A DNA stretch of 64,000 bases from Diplosphaera chodatii (taxonomy: Eukaryota; Chlorophyta; Trebouxiophyceae; Prasiolales; Stichococcaceae): the NCBI GenBank assembly GCA_032358165.1, contig JAALGY010000062.1:1-64000 (forward strand), given 5' to 3'. A program made the translations under genes and the position numbers. The stretch's first letter is position 1; every line of letters starts with the position of its first letter. The notes under the pieces are model-generated. The model was not told the DNA's origin, ran no database searches, and saw only the letters and a program-made list of their open reading frames with translations. Shown in pieces: positions 10,595-22,300 of the stretch.

Positions 10595-13500
10595 TCAGTA
10601 GTGCAAGGGCTGCGGCTGAGGCACCTGCCGCTGCCAGCGTGCCACTGGGTTGAACGCTTGCACCGCATGGCTGAGGTCGTGCTGCGGAGGCGCAAGCGCT
10701 CTCAGTGCAGCAGCTGCCGCCATCGACAGCTCATCATTGGCGACCATTGGCGCGCGCTGCTGCAGGGGGGCCAGCGCCGCAGATGCGCCGGCACTTGCAA
10801 GCGCCTCGCGGGCTCTTGGGTGCCTCTGCGCTGCGGCCGTGATTGCTCTGGCGATGGAGGCGCGTGAGTCGTCGTCGTCTGCGCCGTGCAGCGCCATGAC
10901 CAGACGCCGAGCGCCGCCCGTCAACTGCAGCGCCGCCGGGAATGCCACATGATACGTCAGGTGCGCCACCACATCAGCGGCAGGGGCAGCGACGGCGAGC
11001 TGTGCGATTTCCATGCCGCTAAGTGCTGCCGGCAACAAGGCGTGCGGGTCGCCGCCAGCTACTGCCAACGCACGCAGGGCTTCCTGAGTGTGCACAGCGC
11101 ACACTGAGCCGGACCCAAAAGGCGGCGCAGCTCGTTGTAGATCAAGGTTGCACAAGCTGATAACAACTGCTGACAATGCATTGTGACCAAGCAGATCTGT
11201 TTGCTTGAGTGCTTAGCAGCCTGGGCAGCAGCAGGAGTCGCCATGCTGCGGGCGGCAAGGGTGTCGCCTCCAGCAAGAGCCTCACCATGGCGGCGTGCTG
11301 CAGGCTGGCCACATCGGCCTCGCCCGCCCCGGCCACCTTCAGCGGCTGCTGCAGCGGCTGCTGCAGCATCTTGGCGAGCAGGTCGGCCGCGTCGCGCTGC
11401 AGCAGTGCTGCTGCGAAGTTGGCGCTGGTGTCCTCCGCCAGCACGCGGATGAGTCTCGCCGTGGCGGCAGCGGCGGCGGGGCCGCACCAGAGCACTTCCA
11501 CTGGGAGCCAAGGCGGTGCAACCAGGCCTCAGTGCGCATGCTGCGGGTGCTCGAACCCCGACAACAGCCTTGATGTACAGACGATGAGCTCAGGTCCGAG
11601 GCTGTCAGATTGCACAGAAATCGGCTGCGGCAGAAGCAACCTGAAATGAGGCCAGGGTGCATGACCATGCAGAAGTAGGGAACACAACTCGCAGGAGGGC
11701 GCTCACGGATGCGGGCTTGGCCGAGGAAGTTGGCGCCATTGAGCACTACGACAGCCACGCCGTCCGCCTGCCCAGCCTCCGCAAGTGCCGCCAAAGCTGC
11801 GAGCGCCGGCGCATACAGACCGATGTGCATGCCCTGCAGCACAACAGCACAGCTGGCTTGAGCTGTTCAAGACCTTCAGCAGAGCACCAGCAGGCAGGCC
11901 GGCCCTGCCCGCGGTGCATCTTTGCATGTGTGTGCCCTTGTGCAGTCATGTAGCCAAGTCAGCCAGTGCTGCATGATGCCTGAATGCGCTGAGAGTGCCG
12001 AAGCGCCAAGCAGTTAACCTATACCTGACGTCAGCAACGACCCGATGTTTCGGATTGAACCATGCAACCTCTACACCGGGCTGTCGCTGCTGAGTCAACG
12101 TACCGAGGCTATCAGGTCGGCGAGCAGCGGCGTCGCTCCTAGAGCAGCAGCTGCGGCCGCTGCCTCCAGGTTCCCGCGGACGGCTGTCTCCAATGCCAAT
12201 GCGCTGGCCGCACGAGCCTCATGCCACAGATGTCTGTCCAGCACATCAGCCTGCAGATGCAGGTGCAATGCTCAGGGGCTGGGACCCACAAAAAAAAGGC
12301 AGGGCATGGAATGGCTGTGACACTGCAGTAGTTGCATCATGTCCGCATGCAACACAGCTTGGTGCATGGGTGATGATACAGTCTAAGGGTCTGCAACGAT
12401 GCTTCAGCAGCTGTTCAGCTGGCAGTGTGTAGCTGAATGGTCCATGGCTGTCTCTCATGAGCTGGGCTGCACAATGACAGCGACAGCGGCAGCAGCAGCA
12501 GCAGCGGCAGCAGCAGCGAGAGCAGCAGCAGCGTGTTTTGGGAGCCATGTCCAGGGCGTCTGGTGCCTGCTCATCTGCCCCATTATTTATGCGGTCACAC
12601 CTGCAGCAGGTTCACTAGGGGCGCCATGATGTCCGCAGCAGCCACGGCCGCACGGCAGCGCGCGTTGGTGGCGCCCAGCACTGCCAGAGCGCGCGCCGCC
12701 GCAATGCTGTGCTCCAAATCACCTATCGCCACCGCCGCCGAGAGCGCCTCCGAAAGCAACGGCACGGCACCAGCATCCACAAACGCCGCGCGCAGCAGCA
12801 TCTGTGTGCACCAGACACATAGTGTTCAGCCAGATGCTGCAACGCCAGCACACCTTCAGGCTTAAAGTGTAGGCCGGCATGCTATGTTGCTTGGGGCCTC
12901 TACTGGGCTGCCTGATCAGGCTGTGCATTTGCGCAGCGTACTGCAGCCACTATTCACAAACAGAGCACTCTCCCAAACGTGCCTGCTTGTCGTTCATGCC
13001 AGCAATGTCGATTGTCGTCTGCTTGGCGGCTGCCAGGTCACTGCCTTCCAGGTCGGCCATATATATGGCAGCTACCTCCCCGGCTGTTCGAGGCCCTGGT
13101 GGCAGGCAGGTAAGCGTGGGAATAGGGCCGAATCCGTTTGACGGGGCGCCTTTGCCGCTGTGAAGAGGTCGCAGCAGCTCGTCTGCAGCCGCAGCCGCAT
13201 TCATACCTCTGCGCTGTGGCGGCGTGGCACAGCCATCGCTACCCGCTGGCGTTGTGTCGCTGCTGGCTGCCGGCAGCTGAGAGCATGGTTCGGGCAGACT
13301 GGCCTGCCCGAACATCATGTTGGGGGCTGTCTCAAATGCCAAGGGCGAGATCGGCGGCGCTCGCGCAGTCTTCACAGGGCTGACCCTGGCTGGCGGACTG
13401 TCCCTGGCTGCTTCGGCAGCCATGCCACGGTCTGATGCGGCGCTGCTCACTGTTGCTGGCGATTGAGCAGGGCCTGACGGCAGACTGCCAGTCTGGCGGG

Positions 13501-15888
13501 GAGTGTTGCCAGGTGCCGGGTTTTTGATGTCTTCCAGCTTCTGCTGCAGCGCCTGGTGCTCCGATGATCCATCGAACATCCACTGCAGCAGAACAGCAGT
13601 GGGCACTCAGCAGAGGGCCCAGCAGAGGAAGTGGTGCTGACCGAGTGGTCGGGCGACATCAGCAGGTGTACAGCTGTCAAGGTGCCGGGCCCTGCCTGGC
13701 CGAAAGGCCGCCCTGCACATGATAACACACTGCAGAGCCATCCAGGGTGCTGCTGCTCGTGCACGCGCAAGTCTAAGCGCAGCGGCCCTGCCTGCCACAG
13801 CAGTGCTGCGCAGTGCAGGCACAGCAGCGGTGGCACACCTGCTGCGCGCGCTGGATGTTGGTCTTGGCCATCGCGAGCTCTCCCTCGTCGACCAGGGCGT
13901 CAATCTCCGCGAGGTACTCGGCGCGCCGGCGCGCGCACTCCCGCTCCTGCGCGGGGTGCTCCCCGAACAGCTCGCCCCGGATGTCGACGTTGTCGTGCGT
14001 CACCTGCATGCAGCAGGAGGTTGGTGGCCAGCCGTCGCCACAGGCGCGCCAGACTCCTACCAGCTGCAGCAGAGCTGCGCTGCCAGGGCTGCTCAACCGC
14101 TTGACGAGCAGCACACACTGCTGCACTTTGGCATGACATCTGGCACCAGCACCGCTGACAGGACTGGAGGGTGGCAAGCACACAGAACCGTCGCTGCTGG
14201 GCCTGCGGCCACCCCCGCCACAGACCATGGCATGGCATACATACTCCATGTGCCCCACCTTGAAGCCGCCCTTGGGGCAGCCGGGCATGTTGTTGTAGGG
14301 GCAGTCCATGATCTTGAAGGCCTCCCAGCGGCAGTGCGTCCGGCATCGCTGCACGTGACCTGCGCGCAGTGCTGGTTCTCAGGCAACGGTGCGCCACAGG
14401 GGACAAGTGGCGCCGCTTGGAGTGCCACTTCTGAAAGGGCCAGCAGGCGCATCACCAGAGATGCAGGCCACCAGGCATCTAGATGTGAATGTCGCACACA
14501 ACTGGGTCCGACCAGAGATTTTGGTAACAAGCGCTGCCTGCTGAGCTGGCTGTCAGATGGCTTCGAGCTATCGGCTGGAAGTGATGGCTATGAGCTATCA
14601 GCTGAAAGTGAGCCAGGCCGGTCGCGCTCACCGGATCAATCATGAGGTCCATGGAGGTAGGGTCCAGCAGCTTGGCCGTCCGCACCTCCAGCATCCTCTC
14701 CATGACCTGCAGCACGCACACAGAACAGCTGGTATCCTCGTGGTCTGCATCACTGCATTCGGCGCAACGCGATGGCGGCCTTGGCAGGCAACTGTCGGCT
14801 GCCCTTCAGTACCAACATGCCATGCATGTTTCCAGCAACGGCGTGCAACTGGGTGCCAAGCCCACAGCCGTGTTACACTGCAGCAGGTGTCAGATGCAGT
14901 ACCTTGTAGATGATCTTGGTTTCTTCCTCCCGTGGCTCCGCCTCCTGCTGCAGCGGCTGTGTGACGGCGGCGACGTGCAGCTGGTCCGCGCTCAGCTGGT
15001 GCGAGCTGCCGTTCGCCTTGCCCCGGATGAACTCCAGGTTGCGATGGATCGTCTCCATCAGCGTATGGATCGACACAACCTCCCTGTACGTGTTGTCGAT
15101 GACGGTGCCCTGCTCCGACTGAGCCACCTGGATGCTGGCCACGTTCATGCTGGTGGCGTCGAGCGTGGCGCCCTGGTGCGCCTGGTTCTTGAGCATGACG
15201 TACTGCGCCTGCGAGGTGTCTGTGTGGCTGCTCAGGTAGCAGCTTTGCAGTGGCTTGCGCTTGACGGCATGTGTGAGCGTACACGCTGGCAAATCGGCCA
15301 CACGTCACAGCGAAGACGCATCTGTGTGCATGTGGTGAAGGCCAGTGGAGCGCCGGCTAGGCGCACCTCGGTGGTAGCGGTCATCAGGCCCACCGCAAAC
15401 GCTTTGCAGAGCTCGTCGTGCACATCCTTCAGCAGCTTCTCGGCCGCCCGCGTGTGCCGACGCGACCAAACCTTTTTGTCCTGCGCAGCCTCTTCCAGCA
15501 CCGCCTGCTGCACCCTGACCTGGGCTTCGACGTAGCCTGCGGTCTCACACACGAGCTTTCGCTTGGATGTGCATGGGTGACGTCCATTGGGCTCTGCACT
15601 GCTGGTATCTGTGCACTCGACCAGCTATCTGTGGGGAGCTCATCATGCTACACCTAGGGCATCCACGGCTCCGGGCGCCTGGTACACCGCGCGGCTGCGA
15701 AACTCCCGGACCTTGCTACCGCACAGCAACATGAGCTTGCTCAGCTCGGCGGCCAGGGCGGCGTTGGCCCGCTGCTCCTTGGGTGCGGTCACCACCAGGT
15801 GGTGGATTTCTGACAGCACCCGATACAGCCCGCCGATCACGCCGCACAGCGTCCACTCCGCCACCATAAAAGATACCGGATCCGCCAT
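10595..15888 (-). CDS. Unrecognised protein: helical and Cys-rich N-terminal part, coiled coil, ARM-like repeats
   Basis: Possible start ATG at 15888 (MADPVSFMVAEWTLC), a helical exon to about 15650. Further exons: QVRVQQAVLEEAAQDKKVW and AAEKLLKDVHDELCKAFAVG (about 15540-15370); ATSMNVASIQVAQSEQGTV with HRNLEFIRGK (about 15220-14900); VMERMLEVRTAKLLDPTSMD (about 14708-14630); a Cys/His-rich exon CRTHCRWEAFKIMDCPYNN with GCPKGGFKVGH (about 14365-14250), loosely like a TRAF-type zinc finger; CARRRAEYLAEIDALVDEGE (about 13990-13850). An exon from about 13585 reads WMFDGSSEHQALQQKLEDIK and then a Pro/Ser/Ala-rich linker. ARM-like helical repeats follow (12801-12600, 12240-12100, 11842-11700, 11501-11200, 11100-10597), ending at stop 10595-10597. 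The roughly 200-base step near 13.6-13.8 kb looks like an intron, so I join the two halves; they could instead be two genes. No function is assigned. Confidence 0.45.
12479..12535. repeat. CAG/GCA triplet-rich tract
   Basis: Imperfect (GCA)n/(CAG)n run interrupted by cgg and gag. It lies between ARM exons of the minus-strand gene, so it is probably intronic; on the minus strand it would read Cys/Ala/Leu-type triplets with no match to neighbouring exons. Confidence 0.7.
14556..14609. repeat. 27-bp tandem duplication in an intron
   Basis: Two adjacent 27-base units, 14556-14582 and 14583-14609, both beginning GATGGCT and sharing GAGCTATC, with a handful of differences. They lie in the intron 5' of the Cys-rich exon of the minus-strand gene. 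Confidence 0.8.
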
Positions 15889-15959
15889 GATTGCCGATGG
15901 CGCTGCCCGCGGCCGCTGTTGCGGGTTTCGGTGCGCAATGTGCGAACGAAGGGATCTAT

Positions 15960-17038
15960 AACACTTGAAGGCTTGGGCGAGCTGCTGGGCGGGTGCGGTG
16001 CCTTGTTGGCTGGCTCACTGCGGAACCAGCTTGATCTGCACTGATGCGCACTCCAAGCTGTTGTGTTGTTCGAGTAGGATCATTTCAGGCTGGTCGTACT
16101 CAATCCCGGAAAATGCTCATGCCTCTGGTAACACATCCTGCGACTACCTGCGTAGAATCCAGCGACATGTGTCCCCGCGCCTGTTTTGCAGATGGTTTGG
16201 GGAGCCCAGCACCTGTAGTGGATGTCTATAAACCAACTGAAGTATGGAGATACAGGTGCACTTGCAGTGCACTTGCAGCTGATCGGCAGCAGGACATTTC
16301 GGAATTGTGGCCTCAAAAGGTCTGTAGGTCCATCATCTCACATGCAGGTGCTCGGACGCTCATAGCAGCACAAGACATCAAACACCGCAGATTGAACAAT
16401 CACTGCACTCGATATCTAGATGCTGCTGGCATCCAACAGCTAAAGAACATGCATGAGGCATAGCTTATCAAAGTACATACACATGCTTGCGTCTTTGTTT
16501 CGCCCCTAGCGTCGCTGGTGTCCTCATCTTAGCATCTGGCTGTGCGCTAGCTGCCGGCAGCATGGCAGAGGCAACTGTTTATTCTGACTTAGCCCTGCTA
16601 GTGGCCAAACAGACTTAGTATACACACCGGCACTGTTCTTGCTACTGCACACTACCGGATCTCGCTGCGTGCTGCCATGAGCGCTAAAGCGGCAAAGTCC
16701 TCCTTCGCCTCTATCTCGAAGCGGTATCAAATTGGTACCACCATCCATCGTTGCTGGCAGCAGCTGGTCGACTGCACATTGGCAGGGTCTGACAAGCTGG
16801 GTCCAGGAGCAGCAGGGTGCAGCTGCCACCATCCAGTCGCTAGTCCTGCAATCATGCGCGCAGTAATTTGTGGGCATCTGACTGCACAGTCTTGGCTCAG
16901 AAACCCGAAGATGCCTGCCGAGGTCTAGTGGGGGTTCCAAGGGGGTTTCTGAACATATTGCGGGTGGCTATTGCGGGTGGTGCACAAATGTAACAAAGTG
17001 CCTTGAAGGTCGCCCGGCTGCCATAGCATGCGGACTCA
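15960..17038. other. Gap with no recognised gene
   Basis: About 1 kb between the apparent start of the 15.9 kb gene and the ARM exons. The minus frame upstream of ATG 15888 stays open back to about 15950, where a TTATAG acceptor-like site occurs, so a 5' extension is possible. Around 16.95 kb there is a small direct repeat (TTGCGGGTGG twice). I recognise no protein family here. Confidence 0.4.
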
Positions 17039-17143
17039 CCAGCTGAGCATCAGCGTCCATGGAGCTCGCATCCACGAGCTGCCAGTCATCATCGCCTGCC
17101 TGAAGCTCTTCCTGCTGCTGCCGCTCAGCTGAAGCCTGCATTG
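17039..17143 (-). CDS. Possible isolated first exon of unknown gene
   Basis: The minus strand has an ATG at 17143 opening an acidic reading MQASAERQQQEELQAGDDDW with QLVDASSMDADAQL, followed at once by a good donor GTGAGTCC. It could be the true first exon of the minus-strand gene that continues at 15.9 kb, implying an intron of about 1.1 kb, or a short separate gene. No homologue is recognised. Support is only the ATG, the open frame and the donor. Confidence 0.25.
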
Positions 17144-17227
17144 CGCCGCGATACGCTGTTTGGACTACAGCTTCGGAGCACTGCTTAGCATTGGGGTGTT
17201 GCTGAATACAGCAGCAGGTCGCAGCAA

Positions 17228-19083
17228 TCAGCTGTTCACCTCAGCAGGCGCCGAGGCCAGGGTCGAGGCTGGGCCTGGCTCAGCCGGCAGCGGCGACGCC
17301 AGGGCAGCCAGAGCAGCGGCGGCCGCCGCGCGCACCGCCGCATCGGGGCTCAGCCGCGCGGCCCCCTGCAGCGCCGCCGCCACGCCGCCGTCGGCGAGGG
17401 CCTCACGGCAGCCGGCGTGCGCCGCCGCCGCCGTCGCCGCCGTCGCCGACGCCGCCGCCGCCGCAGGCTCCGGCAGCCGGATGCCCAGCACCAGCGCCAC
17501 TGCCAGCGCGTCGCCGGCGCTGCCGCCCAGCGCCTCCGGGAAGCCGGGCGCCGCCGCCAGGCAGCTGAGCGCCCCGGCGGCGGCCGTGGCGGTCACCGTG
17601 TCCCGCGCCGCCAGGGCCTTGATGACGGCCGGCAGCGCCCAGCAGTTGCCGAGCACCGCGGCGCAGGCCGTGTCTCCCGCTGCGCCCAGTGCCCCCAGCG
17701 CAGCCTGCACCAGGGATTGTAACTGCGGGCTGCGGCAAGCCTGGAACACCTGAGCAGCACAGCCTCGCACGCCGATGTCTGTTGCCCTTGGCCAACAGTG
17801 CCAGGGCGCACCTGCAAAGCCTGCCGTTGCTTCGGCAGCACGAGCACCGGCTGGACAGGTCGTCTGTGGCCTACTTTGGCCACATGGCGCAGCATCCAGT
17901 GTGCTGAACCGGAGTGCGGCAGCGGTGCCCTGCAACACAGTGGTGAGGGCAGCGTGACGTACCAGCGACGCCTGGCGGAGGCGTGGCAGATCCTCCGGTG
18001 TGGACCTGGATGCCAGCGGGCTGTCCTCCAGGAGCAGCACGAGGAATGCGGCGGCATCCCTGCAGAGAATGGAGTCAGCAGCGTCTGCAGGAACCGTTGG
18101 CGTGCGACATGGTGCTGACAGCCACCTGATGGCTTGGCGCTGCTGCACCAGCGGTGCGGCGGCCTGCCTATTGCAGCGGCTGCATGAAGTGGAGCAGCAG
18201 CCAACGTGCGGGCTCTTCAGAAGCCGGCCGTCGCCTCCAGGAACTGCTGCCAGGATGCATGCAGCAGTTGCAGCTGCTGATGAGGGCTTTACTGCACTGC
18301 CTGGATGCTGCTATCGCTGTCACGCCATCAGCCAGCCTCCAAACCAGCAGCAGGCCACTCGAACATCCACACTGCGGTGGCACTCGTCATGCTACATGGA
18401 CACCATCTGGCAGCGTGGCCAAGCTGCTAAGAAGTGCAGGTGCCGTCGGCACATTGCTCGCAGGGTAGGAGTGTAGGGGTTCTGGCCACCTGCGCAGGAG
18501 GGCCCTGGCTGTGTCTTCTCCACCGGACGCCGCAAGTCCCCAGATCAGCGTCGCCATCGCGGTGCAGGCATCCACGCCGCACCGCAGCATGGTCACTGCA
18601 TAAGAAGGTGTGGAACCAGTTGATGGCGTGGTACGAAAGACTGTGACAATCGCCAACATTTAGCTGCAGGTTACGGCCTGCGGTTGTGATTGCCAGACAC
18701 AGCACAGAGGCCGCATCCGCTGACAATACATTGCTATTCACAGGCTGCAAAGTACCGGCGCAAGCCTATCAGGCAAACGACAGCCAGCACTCTGTCTACT
18801 CGACCCTTGAAGGTCACATTCCCATGCCAAGGACAAGTGAGTCGCGCTTGCAGGGCACAATGAGCTGTCGGCTTCCAAGACTGCAATGTTGTTTTGCGGA
18901 AGCACAAAGCAATGCGTACGCATGTGGTCGATGCTGACTGCAGCCTCGCCATGCCGCCACAGCATCTCTTCGAGTGCCGCAGCCGCAGCACGGTCCGCTG
19001 TCGCCGCTTCTGCCGTCTCAGCCGTCGCCAGGGCGTCAGCACTGTCCGTGGGCCAGGGGGCCTGCGCGTCTGCCCCCTGCACA
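17228..19083 (-). CDS. ARM-repeat region, possibly the 3' exons of copy B
   Basis: Ala/Leu-rich helical repeats of armadillo type. The first exon begins after TGTGCAG at about 19083 (GADAQAPWPTDSADALATAE, then AAAALEEMLWRHGEAAVSID), followed by CTAMATLIWGLAASGGEDTA (about 18600-18430) and a long last exon. That exon contains LVQAALGALGAAGDTACAAV and repeated ALA/AALA helices (about 17790-17230), ending PAEVNS before the TGA at 17228-17230. A stand-alone start at ATG 19139 is possible. More likely these exons continue copy B: its exon ends ...HTTL before GTGAGT at about 19397 in phase 0, and this exon resumes in phase 0 across a roughly 315-base intron. ARM repeats bind proteins or peptides; no partner can be inferred. 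Confidence 0.5.
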
Positions 19084-19396
19084 GCACAGTAGTAGCACTG
19101 TGACAGCCCGGAGTGGTACCTCGGAGCGCAGCATAACATGTGATAGTGACAGCGCCGCTCTGGTAGGGGTAATCACAGGATACATTCAACTACCCTAGTT
19201 CTGTCTGGCCCTCGAAACAAACACCGCCAGAGGGCTGGCAACATTCGATGCATGCATGGCAGGCCTGTGTGTGGTTCACCCCATCAGTGAACAGGCACAG
19301 CACAACATCAATACAAAGGTGGACGTTCAGCTGAGCGAGTCTGGCGGACTGCAGGAATTGAGGGCTGTGGGGCTGGTAGCCAGTGCAGACGAAACT

Positions 19397-22300
19397 CACC
19401 AGTGTGGTGTGATCGACGACCATCGGCACAGCGCTGGCGTCACCTGCTGCTGCCTCCGCCGCCGCATTGTGCCGCGCCTGTGGCAGACCTCGCAGATGCT
19501 GCTGCACTGGCCAAATGTGCTGGTCCCAGAAGCGTCCCTGGGGGCAGCCAGGGGACCGCAGCCTTAGATGCCGCAGCCTCTGGCGCCGCAGCGCGACGGG
19601 CAGCCACGACGGCTTCCGCCGCAGGTCCCGCGGCTGCAGCTGCTCCTGCTGCTGCTGCCGCGGGCCGAGGAACGGTGGCGTGCTGATGTGCGGGTGCAGG
19701 GATTGTGCGAACGCCGCCGGCGGCTCCAGCGCTGTCGGCATCAAAGCCTCTGTCTCGATGCCTCCTGCGCCCAATGTCAACGTGTGCAGAGGCGGAGGCG
19801 ACCACTGCTGCTGCTGCTGCTGCTGCCAGAGCGAGTGCTGCTGCTGCTGCTGCTGCTGCTGCAAATGCTGCCACGGGCTGACGGGCGGCGGTGACGGGTC
19901 GTAGCAGGTCCCATACGCTGGCTGTGGAGGGTCGTAGGGCGAGCGCGGGGACTGAGCTGGCATCTCCAGCGACATTCTGGAACAGTAGCCCGGCGCCTCT
20001 GTCTCATAGCTGTCGGTGCCGGGGCAGCGGCTGCAGCGGCGGGTCAGCCTGCAGCAGGGCCGGGTTGCGTGATGCTGTGCCGCACCCCGGCATATATGTG
20101 TGCCTGTGCATGCAGGGTGTGCGGCAGCGGCCCACAGGAGGCCGGATGTACAGCTGAGGCGAGGCAGGAAGTCTGAGGGGCAGATCTGTCCAGCGGTGCT
20201 GCGTGAATGCGCACCGTGTTCAGGATGCCGTCGTGGCGCTGCAGGCACCTCGCCAGCTCGGCGTACACGGCCCCAAACTCTGGCGGGCAGGTGAGGCCCC
20301 CCTGCAGCGAAGAAGCAGACCAGTGCTGAGGGTCATACTATATCCATCTCAATCGTTGGCGAAGACCCCGGCGGACAATCCAGCGCTGCACTCCAGCAAG
20401 TCAACCCTCAGTACAAAGGCAGACACCTGATGGTTCAAGGCTCAGCGCCGCAGGGCATGACTCAACAACAAGTGGGTGGTGTTTTGGTGTCTCGATGGCA
20501 AATGATCTCGAGGCACTATAAGAGGCATGAACCCACACCTGCAGCAGGCCGCCAGGCACTGGCTGGCGGGCATCGATGGGCGTGCAGCCCAGCAGACTGC
20601 TCGGCAATACTGCCCGTCCATACAGCAGCGCATTGTGCTGACCACTTGCCATGATGCTGCAACCTGCATGGCACAGACCCCAGAATGTAGTACCACAAGA
20701 TTTGGCAACGCACAGTAGACCCCACGCACAAAGGGTTTACAATGTATGCGACCATTGTTTCTCATTCTGTGCATGGGCATGCCAGCGCTTACATCATGCA
20801 AAGAGCACTGCAGCCACATGAAGTGTGCAATCACTTTGAGGGCTCATGGGGATAAGCAGTCAGCGCACTCCGGAGCCGGAAGCCTGGCGCAGCTTCGAGG
20901 CAGCCCACGAGGCGGCAGCCCATCAAGGGTGTGGACTCAGAGCCCACGAGCCGCAGCGCCCTCATCAGCTGCACCGAGCTCCTGGTTCCAGCGAAGGCGG
21001 GCAGCAGCTCCCCCTCCAGGGAAAACACGCAGGCGACGGCCTCGCCGCCTGTGCCAGCAAGCCGCTTGTCAGGCAGAACATTGAGGCTGCATGACACCGC
21101 ATCAAGCCCTGCGGCCATCGACGGCGGCCGGCGCAGTTGCCGCACAGAAGTAATGTAGGCAATGGCATCCCCATCCACAGGGCCCAGCGAGAGGAGAACT
21201 CCTGGGTCCTGAAAGCCCAGAGATAGATGGGGTATAGAGCCCATGCATTGGATGCTGTGCACATGACAGTGAGCGTGATCCACGCTGCTGCGAGGCTCAG
21301 CCAGAAGGAAGCCCTGAGCAGCCCTGGGGTCTGGCATGGCAGCAGATGCAGTGGCTGGTGCAGCTGCCTCATCAGCTTCGCCTACCTCGCGGTTTTGGGC
21401 TTGTGATCAAAGCTGGGGATGTTGTGCCCTAAAGAGGCTGCTGCTAAGCTTGAGAACAACCAGCAACCCGCTGCTAGCTTTGGCTCCGACAAGGTGACAT
21501 GGCTGCTGTGATGCAGGGATGCAGCAAAGTAGAGGCAGCGGCGCACGCTGTAGGCCGGGGCAGTCGAGTATCGCGTCGGCCTTGAACAGCGAGGGCAGGC
21601 TGCAGCACATCCCGCCGCCGCTGCTGCGTGCCGACCCCCGTGAGATGGCAAAGCCGAAGCCCTTCGCACGCCCGCCCTGCAGCTGCTGCAGCTGCATGTA
21701 CGCCAGGCCCTGCAGTGCCACAGCTAGCCGCTTGGTAAGTGTAGGCCGACCATATCACAGTGCAGATGCAACTCGAGGCTCTTGCACGATGTCCATGTTG
21801 CTGCAGATGCACATGTGCTCAGGTTCTGAGCAGTGGACGCCATGCATATGATGCCAACCCTGGAGTGGGCCGGACAGCAGCATGACTGACGGCCAGTTGC
21901 AGCACCAAGACGCGGTGGCAGTTGTATCTGAACAGGGTCGCAACCCCTTGGGAAAGCAACAGCGCTGTGCAGTTGGCACCCTGCTGCACACCAGGAGGCG
22001 CAGAAGGCACAGCCACTGGGCGCACCAGGCCGGCAATGAGGCTTTCCGTAGGAACTGCGGCCCCGCGTGCCTCCGGCGTCCGCGCGTCAGCCGCCTCCGC
22101 CAGCATGCGGGCCGCCAGCCAGGCGGCGCGCTGCACGTCCAGCTGCTGGATGTCGGGCTGCGTCATGTGCGCCTGCGCGGCATGGCTCCCACTTTCAGGA
22201 GCGGCTCGGGGCCCGTCAACACACCATCACGAATGCGGGCTCGGCGTTCAGGCACCCCAGCCCAGTGGGTCAAGGCTGAAATCACGGCGGGTGCCGGCGC

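Noticed and set aside
13719..14645. 308-codon open frame on the plus strand
   Set aside because: Antisense to spliced exons with consistent donor and acceptor sites; no recognisable domain.
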